DNA from: Puia sp963703355
Lineage (GTDB): Bacteria; Bacteroidota; Bacteroidia; Chitinophagales; Chitinophagaceae
DNA length: 64,000 nucleotides
Reading direction: 5' to 3'
NCBI GenBank assembly: GCA_963703355.1
Contig: OY969813.1
Location: 1,116,001-1,180,000 of the forward strand
Shown: piece by piece, positions 26,427 to 34,858 of the stretch
Layout of the letters: every line of letters begins with the position of its first letter
Position numbering within the stretch: the first letter of the stretch is position 1
Position numbers and translations under genes: made by a program
The notes under the pieces: generated by a model
What the model was told of the DNA's origin: nothing
Databases searched by the model: none
What the model saw: the letters and a program-made list of their open reading frames with translations, nothing else

Positions 26427-27159
26427 TTTATTTGCTGTAGTGATTCCGCTAATTTTCTCCTTTCATCCAAAAATAGCATTTTATAAAAACTGGAAGGCAG
26501 TGATAAAGGCAATTATAATCATTGCGGTGCCATTTCTTACACTCGATTCAATTTTTATCAGTCTTGGCATCTGGAATTTTAATCCAACTTATATAACCGG
26601 GATCCATCTCTATAATTTACCAATCGAAGAAATATTGTTTTTTGTATGTATACCTTATGCCTGTGTATTTACTTATTATTGCCTCGATAAATTTTTTAAG
26701 CCATCCAGGAATCCCGCGGCAGAAAATATTTTTTGTCTATTGCTTTCGCTGTTTTTACTCCTAACAGGATGTTTGTTTTTAAAAAAAATATACACTTCTT
26801 CCACTTTCATAAGTGCGGCGATCCTTTGTTTGTTTTTGAAATTTGGTCTTGATATAAAATGGTTTGGAAAAGCAGTCTGTGTATTCGCGATACTACTTTT
26901 GCCTTTCCTGATTGTAAACGGGATCCTAACCGGAACCGGGCTTTCAGCCCCAGTCGTTCGATACAACCCATCTTATAACCTGGGTATCCGGCTGATGACC
27001 ATCCCGCTGGAAGATTTTATCTATGGTTTTGAATTATTTGTTTTAAACCTGTTTTTATATTTAAAATTTAAGGAGAAATCGTCCAAACATTTGTACGATC
27101 CGTCCGTTCCTGTAGAACAGGAGATTACTAATTCTTCCGGACAATACAAGGCGGTGTAA
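26401..27159 (+). CDS. crtY: Lycopene cyclase, CrtYcd-type
   Basis: 252 residues, polytopic membrane protein consisting of two lycopene-cyclase domains fused in tandem. Each half carries the [LI]P[IL]E[ED] signature: LPIEEILFF in the first, IPLEDFIYG in the second. Unlike the soluble plant/CrtY type, these are heterodimeric-type cyclases in one chain. Turns lycopene to beta-carotene, so the operon can make zeaxanthin from phytoene. Confidence 0.9.
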   Translation: MKLLYLQVDLFAVVIPLIFSFHPKIAFYKNWKAVIKAIIIIAVPFLTLDSIFISLGIWNFNPTYITGIHLYNLPIEEILFFVCIPYACVFTYYCLDKFFKPSRNPAAENIFCLLLSLFLLLTGCLFLKKIYTSSTFISAAILCLFLKFGLDIKWFGKAVCVFAILLLPFLIVNGILTGTGLSAPVVRYNPSYNLGIRLMTIPLEDFIYGFELFVLNLFLYLKFKEKSSKHLYDPSVPVEQEITNSSGQYKAV

Positions 27160-27172
27160 AAATTAAAAGACC

Positions 27173-27631
27173 ATGAAATTGTTGTATTCTTTACTATTGA
27201 CTATTGGCGTAGGAGCGATTGCAGGATTTGCCACGGCATCTAACATTGGCAGCTGGTATGCCACCCTTTCCAAACCCAGGTTCAACCCTCCAAATTGGAT
27301 ATTCGCGCCGGTCTGGACATTGCTTTATATTTTAATGGGCATATCCTTTTATCTGATTTGGAAACAACCTGCTTCCCGCTACAAATCAAATGCTATTCTT
27401 ATTTTCCTGGTACAACTGTTCATGAATTTTTGCTGGAGCTTTCTCTTCTTTTACTTTCATCAGATCGGACTTGCGTTCCTAAACATAGTTATGCTTTGGA
27501 TATTTATTGTCTTAACTATATTTTCGTTTTCAAGGATCGATAAAAGAGCTTCCTGGCTCCTGGTTCCCTACATCTGTTGGGTGAGTTTTGCGGCGATCCT
27601 TAACGGGGCCATATTCCATTTAAATACTTAA
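27173..27631 (+). CDS. tspO: TspO/MBR family tryptophan-rich sensory protein
   Basis: 152 residues with five transmembrane helices and the family signature (WYATLSKPRFNPPNWIFAPVW, then LQLFMNFCWSFLFF-like helix). In other bacteria TspO binds porphyrins and tunes pigment or stress responses to light and oxygen. As last gene of the crt operon, 13 bases after crtY, a role in light/oxidative control is inferred. Confidence 0.93.
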   Translation: MKLLYSLLLTIGVGAIAGFATASNIGSWYATLSKPRFNPPNWIFAPVWTLLYILMGISFYLIWKQPASRYKSNAILIFLVQLFMNFCWSFLFFYFHQIGLAFLNIVMLWIFIVLTIFSFSRIDKRASWLLVPYICWVSFAAILNGAIFHLNT

Positions 27632-27632
27632 T

Positions 27633-27653
27633 CATGTATTGAATGAATACATG
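27633..27653. repeat. Inverted repeat after tspO
   Basis: Perfect 8-bp palindrome CATGTATT-gaatg-AATACATG two bases after the tspO stop codon. It has no T-tract, so it is a weak terminator candidate or an RNA-stability hairpin. Confidence 0.45.
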
Positions 27654-27720
27654 AAAGAGGTTCACACACAAACGAATATATTTTTCAATCGCGGGAGTTT
27701 TTGGGAATCGAAAGGCCATC

Positions 27721-28149
27721 TTACAAAATAATCTCACCTGCAGACACTGCTTCTTCGAGCTGGACCTGATAACCTCCAACACAAACTATGGTATATTGAG
27801 TAAGGTTGCCCGTTACCTTTTTTGTAATATTCTGCACTTCCATCATTTTTGATTTTGTGGTTCCTCTCAGTCTGACTTCATATACCTGGGCGTCTATGGT
27901 TGAATATCTCGCAATAAATTTGAAGTCGCCGTTCGGCAGCGATCCTTTACCAATGGTGATTGACGAAGTATCGGTTAATATGACACCATCAGATAATATA
28001 ATAGCCAGACTTTTAGTGTCGGCATAATGCGGATACTCCCGGGACGGCACTCTTACGGTCGTGTCCTTTAAAATGGTGACGTTGCTCCGGATCTGACCAC
28101 TACTTATACCATAAGCCAGAAGTAAAAAAACTGTGAATAATATTTTCAT
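27721..28149 (-). CDS. Secreted hypothetical protein
   Basis: 142 residues with a signal peptide (MKILFTVFLLLAYGISSGQ), a beta-rich middle and VCVGGYQVQLEEAV near the end. No family recognised. Probably periplasmic. Confidence 0.6.
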   Translation of the reverse strand: MKILFTVFLLLAYGISSGQIRSNVTILKDTTVRVPSREYPHYADTKSLAIILSDGVILTDTSSITIGKGSLPNGDFKFIARYSTIDAQVYEVRLRGTTKSKMMEVQNITKKVTGNLTQYTIVCVGGYQVQLEEAVSAGEIIL

Positions 28150-28266
28150 GTATTAAAGCGTCCGTGTAAGATTTAAATAAGTAATCCTTGTGAAAGTTAG
28201 GTATTTGTATGTAGAATCCGTTGACTTTTGTATTTTGAAAAATATTTCCAGCGAAATACTACTTAC

Positions 28267-29034
28267 ATGGTCTATCATATTCTCAATGGCGATGCGATGT
28301 TTGCCGGCTTTCGGGAAGCCAACATTAAAGGAGAAATAATTGTTGTCAGAGAAGCGCTTATTGACGGTGATGTATCTGGAGATGATCTCTATAATTTCTG
28401 GGAATCAAGAAGTAGATATCTGGGTGTGTTGGAAACTGAATATTATAACGACGTAATATGTGAGTTTGAGAAAATAATCAACGCTCCAGATAATTCCGAA
28501 TTCAATCTCTGGTTTGAATATGATCTTTTCTGTCAGGTGAATATGTGGTTCGGTCTTTCCATTATCAATAATTTATCGATTAACAAAAAAGTGTATGCCG
28601 TTTACACTTTATATTCAGATAAAACCAACGCGTCGTTTTGGAACGGCTTCGGAACCGCAAATGTAAATGAGCTGCGTATTTGCTTCGCCAACAGAAGACC
28701 TCTGGGTGTGATTGATGTCCGATTGGGACATTACTTATGGAACGCTTATAAATTACACGATCTGGAAGGGATGGGTCGCCTGTCGCGAAACTCCTCTCCT
28801 GCTTTTCCTTACCTGCAGGAAGTGGTTCAGGCGCATGTTGATCGTTTTCCGACCGATGGAAGTAAGGGAAGACCCGAGCGTGTAATCGAAGAAATCATAC
28901 AAAGCGGTATTACGGATTTTCACAAAGTATTTGAAGCGTTCTGGAAAAGAGAAAGCATTTATGGATTTGGTGACGTACAACTGAAAAAACTATACGATAA
29001 TTATTTTATTTCCAACGCGACCACTGATTTGTGA
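28267..29034 (+). CDS. DUF1835 domain-containing protein
   Basis: About 255 residues from ATG 28267 (the frame is open upstream only from a TTG at 28228). The N-terminus VYHILNGDAMFAGFREANIKGEIIVVREALIDG is typical of DUF1835 proteins. Function is unknown in the literature known to me. Its 3' end overlaps the convergent GH51 gene by 34 bases. Confidence 0.8.
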   Translation: MVYHILNGDAMFAGFREANIKGEIIVVREALIDGDVSGDDLYNFWESRSRYLGVLETEYYNDVICEFEKIINAPDNSEFNLWFEYDLFCQVNMWFGLSIINNLSINKKVYAVYTLYSDKTNASFWNGFGTANVNELRICFANRRPLGVIDVRLGHYLWNAYKLHDLEGMGRLSRNSSPAFPYLQEVVQAHVDRFPTDGSKGRPERVIEEIIQSGITDFHKVFEAFWKRESIYGFGDVQLKKLYDNYFISNATTDL

Positions 29035-30503
29035 GGCAGTTTGATTTCCAGAAACTGTCCGTTCTGTCGAAATGCAGTAAAGTCCTGAATAATCGCTTTC
29101 GGCGGCACACCGAAGTTGTTGATATCCGTCAGTTTTTCGGCCGTCATCAGTTTACCTGTTATCGTTCTGCCGCCTACCGGTATTAGAATAGTAAATCTCT
29201 TTTCAGGATCGAGATTTACCATCGTTATATGCAGCCGTCCCAGCGAATCGCGCGATGCAGAAGCATTGATGGCGGCAACCGTATCGGTGCCGTTGATATA
29301 CAGTGGAGCATTCATTTTAATAGGAATTAATTTCGCACCCTGGTGAACTTTATACAGATCGAAAACAAGGTATGTGGGCGTAAGCACCATCTGATCACCC
29401 TTTGTAAGGATTAGCGAATGAATTACGTTTACGGTTTGCGCCAGGTTGGCACCCCTTACGCGGTCAGCATGATTGTTGAAAATATTTAAAGTGGATGCGG
29501 CCACCAGCGCGTCGCGCAATGAGTTTTGCTGGTACATCGCGTAACCGGGTGTGCCCGGCTCTACGTCCGTCCAGACCCCCCATTCGTCTACAAACAGCGC
29601 GACGGATTTTTCGGGATCGTATTTGTCCATGATGGCCTCATGGCGCTCAATAATATTTTCAATTTTAAGCGCCTGCTTTAATGTATGTGCATATTCTGCT
29701 TCTGTGAAACTGGTAGCGGAGCCTTTATGGTTCCAATGACCACTCGGTAAGGTATAGTAATGCATGGAGATCCCAAACATGTCTCCCGTGGAAATATTTT
29801 TCATCAGTACTTCCGTCCAGTTATAATCATCTGCATTGGCACCACTCGCGATTTTTTTTAACCGAGTGCCCGGATAGTTGGGCAGAAACGCAGCAAACTG
29901 CCGGTAGAGGTTAACATAATGTTCCGGTGTCATGTTACCTCCACAACCCCAGGATTCATTACCTACACCCCACAGCGAAACATTATAAGGATCGGCATGC
30001 CCATTGGATCTTCGCTGATCAGCGATCGTACTACTATCTTTGAAATTTAAATATTCGATCCAGTCTTTCATTTCCTCTGGCGAACCCGTACCGACATTGC
30101 CGGCGATATAAGGTTCACATCCGATCTGTTTGCAGAGTTCCAGAAATTCTGCCGTACCGAAGCTGTTGTCTTCCGTAACCATTCCCCAGGTGGTATTGAT
30201 GGTTTTTGGTCTTTGACTTTTATTACCAATGCCGTCCCTCCAATGATACTGATCTGCGAAACAACCACCGGGCCAGCGCAGGTTGGGCACCTGTATTTTC
30301 TTTAATGCATCAGTGATATCCGTTCTGATCTTTCCGTCTTTATAGAAACCATCATAAATGGATCTGCCCAGGTGTTCAGCAAACTGTCCGTAGATATTTC
30401 GCGAAATGACGAAGCGGCCTGTGTCAGTGAAAGTAATGGTAACCGGTTGTTGTGAGGAAGCGACGAGTGGCAAAAGAAATAACAGCAGGGATAAACATTT
30501 CAT
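29001..30503 (-). CDS. Alpha-L-arabinofuranosidase, GH51
   Basis: 500 residues with a signal peptide (MKCLSLLLFLLPLVASSQ). GH51 features: IYGQFAEHLGRSIYDG, VPNLRWPGGCFADQYHWRDGIG, acid/base Glu183 in GVGNESWGCGG and nucleophile Glu307 in LFVDEWGVW, followed by the family's C-terminal beta-sandwich. Removes terminal arabinose from arabinans or arabinoxylans, probably in the periplasm. It starts 5 bases after the katG stop, an unexpected neighbour. Confidence 0.93.
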   Translation of the reverse strand: MKCLSLLLFLLPLVASSQQPVTITFTDTGRFVISRNIYGQFAEHLGRSIYDGFYKDGKIRTDITDALKKIQVPNLRWPGGCFADQYHWRDGIGNKSQRPKTINTTWGMVTEDNSFGTAEFLELCKQIGCEPYIAGNVGTGSPEEMKDWIEYLNFKDSSTIADQRRSNGHADPYNVSLWGVGNESWGCGGNMTPEHYVNLYRQFAAFLPNYPGTRLKKIASGANADDYNWTEVLMKNISTGDMFGISMHYYTLPSGHWNHKGSATSFTEAEYAHTLKQALKIENIIERHEAIMDKYDPEKSVALFVDEWGVWTDVEPGTPGYAMYQQNSLRDALVAASTLNIFNNHADRVRGANLAQTVNVIHSLILTKGDQMVLTPTYLVFDLYKVHQGAKLIPIKMNAPLYINGTDTVAAINASASRDSLGRLHITMVNLDPEKRFTILIPVGGRTITGKLMTAEKLTDINNFGVPPKAIIQDFTAFRQNGQFLEIKLPHKSVVALEIK

Positions 30504-30508
30504 GTTGG

Positions 30509-32755
30509 TTATCTTAATTCGAAGCGATCAAGGTTCATTACTTTGCACCACGCAGCCACAAAATCATGTACAAATTTCTCTTTGCTGTCATCAGATCCAT
30601 ACACTTCAGCTATAGCACGCAGTTCTGAGTTGGATCCAAATATGAGATCCACCCGTGTGCCCGTCCATTTAATTTCACCGGTTTTCCTGCTGCGACCTTC
30701 AAACAAATTCTGAACACCTGGTACAGCTTTCCAGGTTATGTTCATATCCAGCAGATTCAGAAAGAAATCGTTCGTAAGGGTTTCGGGACGATTGGTGAAG
30801 ACCCCATAAGCCGATTGATTATAGTTTGTATGCAGTACCCGCAGTCCACCAATTAAGACTGTCATTTCCGGTGCTGTCAGCGTTAACAGTTGTGCCTTAT
30901 CGATTAGTAACTCTTCAGCAGTTGCTGTATGTAGCGATTTTAAATAATTGCGAAATCCATCTGCTGCGGGTTCGAGCACTGCAAAAGAAGTAACGTCTGT
31001 TTGCTCCTGAGATGCATCTGTTCGTCCAGGAGTAAAAGGTACTTTGATTTCAATTCCCGCATTTTTTGCAGCTTGTTTAATTCCCGCACAGCCCCCCAGT
31101 ACAATGATATCGGCCAGTGAAACTTTTTTATTTCCGGTTTGCGAATCGTTGAAAGATTTCTTTATGCCTTCCAGTGTTGCCAGCATTTTTGTCAATTGAG
31201 CCGGGTTGTTCACTTCCCAGTACTTCTGCGGATTCAGACGTAAACGTGCACCATTAGCACCACCGCGTTTATCGGAACCCCGAAAAGTAGAAGCAGACGC
31301 CCAGGCTGTAGAAACTAACTGAGATACCGTGAGACCAGCACTTAATATTTTATCAGTGAGTGCTACGATATCCTGTTCATTAAGCAATTCATGTGTTACT
31401 GCTGGAATTGGATCCTGCCATATGAGTTCTTCTGTTGGCACTTCTTTTCCCAGATAACGTACCCGCGGTCCCATGTCGCGGTGTGTGAGTTTAAACCATG
31501 CACGTGCAAATGCATCGGCAAACTGATCAGGATGTTCGAAAAAATTTCTGGAAATCTTTTCATATACCGGATCTGTCTTTAATGCAATATCCGTTGTAAG
31601 CATAAACGGCGCATGTCTTTTTGCAGGATCATGTGCATCAGGCACGGTACCTGCACCTCCATTATTTTTTGGTTTCCACTGATGTGCACCTGCAGGACTT
31701 TTTGTAAGTTCCCAGTCGAAGCCAAAGAGATTTTCAAAATAATTATTACTCCATTTCGCAGGTGTTGTGGTCCACGCTCCTTCGAGACCACTGGTAATCG
31801 TGTCGCCTGCGTTTCCTTTTCCATAACTGTTTCTCCAACCAAGTCCCTGTTCTTCAATGCTCGCCCCCGCTGGTTCGGGCTCCACGTATTTTCCCGGATC
31901 AGCTGCTCCATGTGTTTTACCGAAACTATGTCCGCCGGCAATCAGCGCTACAGTTTCCTCATCATTCATAGCCATACGGCCAAACGTTTCGCGAATATCA
32001 TGAGCAGAAGCCATCGGATCGGGATGACCTTCAGGGCCTTCAGGATTTACATAAATCAAACCCATCTGAACTGCACCCAATGGATTTTCCAGCTCCCGTT
32101 TTCCTGTATATCTATTCTTGTCGCCGAGCCATACATTTTCCGAACCCCAATAAACATCTTCCTGTGGTTCCCAAACATCTGCGCGACCACCACCAAAACC
32201 AAATGTTTTAAATCCCATAGATTCCAACGCACAATTGCCCGTGAGAATCATCAGGTCCGCCCACGAAAGTTTCCTTCCATATTTTTGTTTGATGGGCCAG
32301 AGAAGCAATCTTGCCTTGTCGAGATTCGCATTGTCGGGCCAACTGTTCAGAGGTGCAAAACGCTGCGTACCGGATCCGGCACCTCCGCGGCCATCTGAGA
32401 TCCGATAAGTACCCGCGCTGTGCCAGGCCATTCGTATAAAAAAAGGACCATAATGACCAAAGTCGGCCGGCCACCAGTCCTGCGAAGTAGTCATCAATTC
32501 GAAAATCTCTTTCTTCAATTTATCGAGATCAATCGTTTTAAACTCGCTGGCATAATCGAACGATTTATCCATCGGATCTGAAAGAGAAGAATGCTGGCGA
32601 AGGATACTTAACTTCAACAGGTTTGGCCACCAGTCGTTATTTCGCGTACCACCGCCTGCTGTCTTTTTTAGTGTGCCTCCGCTGAACGGACACTTTGCTT
32701 CACTTGTGTCAACCTTTGCTAATATGGAATCATCTGCAGGTGTATTATTTCCCAT
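30509..32755 (-). CDS. katG: Catalase-peroxidase
   Basis: 748 residues, full length. Distal haem residues Arg108, Trp111, His112 (RMAWHSAGTYR); the cross-linked Met-Tyr-Trp adduct is provided by Trp111, Tyr235 (LIYVNPEGP) and Met261 (FGRMAMND); proximal His276 in GGHSFGKTHG. Decomposes hydrogen peroxide and protects the cytoplasm. A promoter box TAAGTTTG lies upstream. Confidence 0.98.
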   Translation of the reverse strand: MGNNTPADDSILAKVDTSEAKCPFSGGTLKKTAGGGTRNNDWWPNLLKLSILRQHSSLSDPMDKSFDYASEFKTIDLDKLKKEIFELMTTSQDWWPADFGHYGPFFIRMAWHSAGTYRISDGRGGAGSGTQRFAPLNSWPDNANLDKARLLLWPIKQKYGRKLSWADLMILTGNCALESMGFKTFGFGGGRADVWEPQEDVYWGSENVWLGDKNRYTGKRELENPLGAVQMGLIYVNPEGPEGHPDPMASAHDIRETFGRMAMNDEETVALIAGGHSFGKTHGAADPGKYVEPEPAGASIEEQGLGWRNSYGKGNAGDTITSGLEGAWTTTPAKWSNNYFENLFGFDWELTKSPAGAHQWKPKNNGGAGTVPDAHDPAKRHAPFMLTTDIALKTDPVYEKISRNFFEHPDQFADAFARAWFKLTHRDMGPRVRYLGKEVPTEELIWQDPIPAVTHELLNEQDIVALTDKILSAGLTVSQLVSTAWASASTFRGSDKRGGANGARLRLNPQKYWEVNNPAQLTKMLATLEGIKKSFNDSQTGNKKVSLADIIVLGGCAGIKQAAKNAGIEIKVPFTPGRTDASQEQTDVTSFAVLEPAADGFRNYLKSLHTATAEELLIDKAQLLTLTAPEMTVLIGGLRVLHTNYNQSAYGVFTNRPETLTNDFFLNLLDMNITWKAVPGVQNLFEGRSRKTGEIKWTGTRVDLIFGSNSELRAIAEVYGSDDSKEKFVHDFVAAWCKVMNLDRFELR

Positions 32756-32783
32756 TGAAATTGATTTTAAATATTTTGAGTAA

Positions 32784-32791
32784 CAAACTTA
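32784..32791 (-). promoter_or_regulatory. -7 box of katG
   Basis: CAAACTTA reads TAAGTTTG on the reverse strand, matching TAnnTTTG, 29 bases upstream of the katG start. No clear -33 TTTG, which suits an activated (for example OxyR-type) promoter. Confidence 0.5.
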
Positions 32792-32951
32792 GGATTTATT
32801 GGAATAGCCCTTGTTGGTTAAACATCGTATTGGAATAATTTTCCAGGAAAGGGAACAATTCCATCCTACGAATGCTCATGAGTCGCTATAATTCAATCAT
32901 TTAAGCATTGGCATATCGTTGGCAGATCTGCGGTTCACAGTACTTAATTCT

Positions 32952-34286
32952 ATGAAAACGATTATCCTGGCTTTTGTGAGTTTGACTTTTGTTTTTAGTG
33001 TGAGGGCGCAAACAACCTATACTGTTGGTTCTACTACGAGTTGGAATGGAGTATTTCCAGGCTACTGCAACACATGCACATTCAATATAGCCGCGGGAGT
33101 TACCATTACATTAAATACAAACGCTACCTGTTATAATTGCACGATTAATGGAGGAACCCTCAACATGACTTCCGATTTTACATTTCAGCAATCGGCATTT
33201 AACAATACAACAATAAATCTCAACGGTCACACGCTGAATATGCAAAACAACGGAACAAGTTTTACGAGTAGCGTTATAAATGCAAATTCAAAAAGTCTTT
33301 TTCTACCAACAGGATCCATATCTATTACCGGCTCAACATTTAATTTCAGCGATACGGCACAGTTTAACAACAATGGAGGTACACTAAATATCAGTTCGAG
33401 TAATTTGTATTTTTTAGGAAATTCATATTTAAATGCCACGGCGGGTCCGGTGAATCTGAGTGCAGCCAGTCAGCTAATTGCAGGCGACGGTACAACATCC
33501 AGCAAAGCATATCTGCTGTTCAACGGTCCTGCACTTAATCTGGCGGATGCCTCATCCGCATTGTACGTAAAGAATATAAACAATTATTATGCGAACTGGA
33601 ATGCGTATAACTCTTTGAGTAATTCAAAAACGTATTCTACAACGGGTCTCAATATAAACTGTGGTGGCGCAGGTCAGAATTCCTGTTCGGCACAGCTCTA
33701 TTACGGGTGTGGCAGTTTTAGTAAATCCGGTCCGGTTGCATGTACTCCACTTGCGAATACGATCAGTAATCTCAAAGGTTACCTACAGGGTAACGAAATC
33801 CGGATAAGCTGGAACGCAACAGATATTTCAGACAAAGATTATTTCCAGATAGAACGCAGCATCAACGGAGGTTCTTTTTCTTCCCTCAACACACAGGAAG
33901 GAAGTAATTTAAATTCATCATTTTCCTTTGTTGATGTTTCACCCGAAACCGGAGCCAATGAATACAGGATCGCACTGATCAATGCGGATGGCAACATTAG
34001 TTATTCTCATATCATAGCTGTTCAAAACGAACCCTCGTCGCAGTCTGCCATTTCTGTTTATCCCAATCCCATTACAAACGGACATTTTTTCGTTCAGGTG
34101 CCAACAGTTGAACCAGTACAACTTACCGTTTACAATTTACAGGGGCAGGTTATCTACACGCATTCAATGAACGGACAATGGAAATATACGATTCAACTAC
34201 CGTCGAATATAGGCAGACAAATGCTCGCCGTTCGTTTAGTGAGTGGAAGTGAAACGACTACCATTACTGTCCCTTATTTGCCTTAG
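32952..34286 (+). CDS. T9SS type A sorting-domain protein
   Basis: About 444 residues from ATG 32952 (a TTG frame upstream gives no signal). Signal peptide MKTIILAFVSLTFVFSVRA, then a Thr/Asn/Ser-rich beta-repeat region, a fibronectin-like segment (~270-350, KGYLQGNEIRISWNATD) and a C-terminal type IX secretion sorting domain (SVYPNPITNGHFFVQVP, YNLQGQVIYT). Exported to the cell surface by the T9SS; adhesin or matrix role inferred. Confidence 0.85.
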   Translation: MKTIILAFVSLTFVFSVRAQTTYTVGSTTSWNGVFPGYCNTCTFNIAAGVTITLNTNATCYNCTINGGTLNMTSDFTFQQSAFNNTTINLNGHTLNMQNNGTSFTSSVINANSKSLFLPTGSISITGSTFNFSDTAQFNNNGGTLNISSSNLYFLGNSYLNATAGPVNLSAASQLIAGDGTTSSKAYLLFNGPALNLADASSALYVKNINNYYANWNAYNSLSNSKTYSTTGLNINCGGAGQNSCSAQLYYGCGSFSKSGPVACTPLANTISNLKGYLQGNEIRISWNATDISDKDYFQIERSINGGSFSSLNTQEGSNLNSSFSFVDVSPETGANEYRIALINADGNISYSHIIAVQNEPSSQSAISVYPNPITNGHFFVQVPTVEPVQLTVYNLQGQVIYTHSMNGQWKYTIQLPSNIGRQMLAVRLVSGSETTTITVPYLP

Positions 34287-34360
34287 CATGAACCCGGTGT
34301 GAACGCTGCAACAATCGAAGACTTATTATAAACTACATAAACAAAGAGGAAAAAAATAAA

Positions 34361-34391
34361 TTTGCGCAGTCAAATAGCTGCATTATATTTG
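34361..34391 (+). promoter_or_regulatory. Consensus Bacteroidota promoter of VOC gene
   Basis: TTTG (34361-34364), exactly 19 bases, TATATTTG (34384-34391): a perfect match to the Bacteroidota housekeeping promoter. The ATG of the VOC gene lies 21 bases downstream. Confidence 0.8.
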
Positions 34392-34411
34392 TAGTCAGCA
34401 AAACAAATTTT

Positions 34412-34846
34412 ATGTCAAAAGTATCCATCTACCTCAATTTTAATGGGACTACAGAAGAAGCATTTAATTTTTACAAAGAAGCCTTCAAAACGGAATTGTC
34501 AACTCCATTTATGCGAATGGGTGACAGGCCACCAGCACCCGGCATGCCGGAATTATCAGAAGCTGACAAAAAGAAAATAGCCCATGTAGCATTACCCATT
34601 CTGAATGGCACACTGATTATGGGCACAGATATTCTGGAGAGCATGGGACATACGCTCAAAGTAGGCAATAACTTTACTATCAGTCTGGAACCTGATTCAA
34701 AAGAAGAAGCTGACAGGATTTATGGAATACTTTCAAAAGGTGGAACAGATTGTGTGGCACCGCATGATGAATTCTGGGGATACTGGGGTGTTTGCCTGGA
34801 TAAATATGGTGTCCGCTGGATGTTCAATATTATGAAACAGATGTAG
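34412..34846 (+). CDS. VOC family protein, PhnB-like
   Basis: 144 residues of the glyoxalase/VOC fold (SIYLNFNGTTEEAFNFYKEAF, ALPILNGTLIMGTD, FWGYWGVCLDKYGVRWMFN), similar to PhnB/3-demethylubiquinone-methyltransferase-like proteins. Likely binds a small ligand or metal; substrate unknown. Preceded by a perfect promoter. Confidence 0.88.
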   Translation: MSKVSIYLNFNGTTEEAFNFYKEAFKTELSTPFMRMGDRPPAPGMPELSEADKKKIAHVALPILNGTLIMGTDILESMGHTLKVGNNFTISLEPDSKEEADRIYGILSKGGTDCVAPHDEFWGYWGVCLDKYGVRWMFNIMKQM

Positions 34847-34858
34847 TGTATTTGCCTG

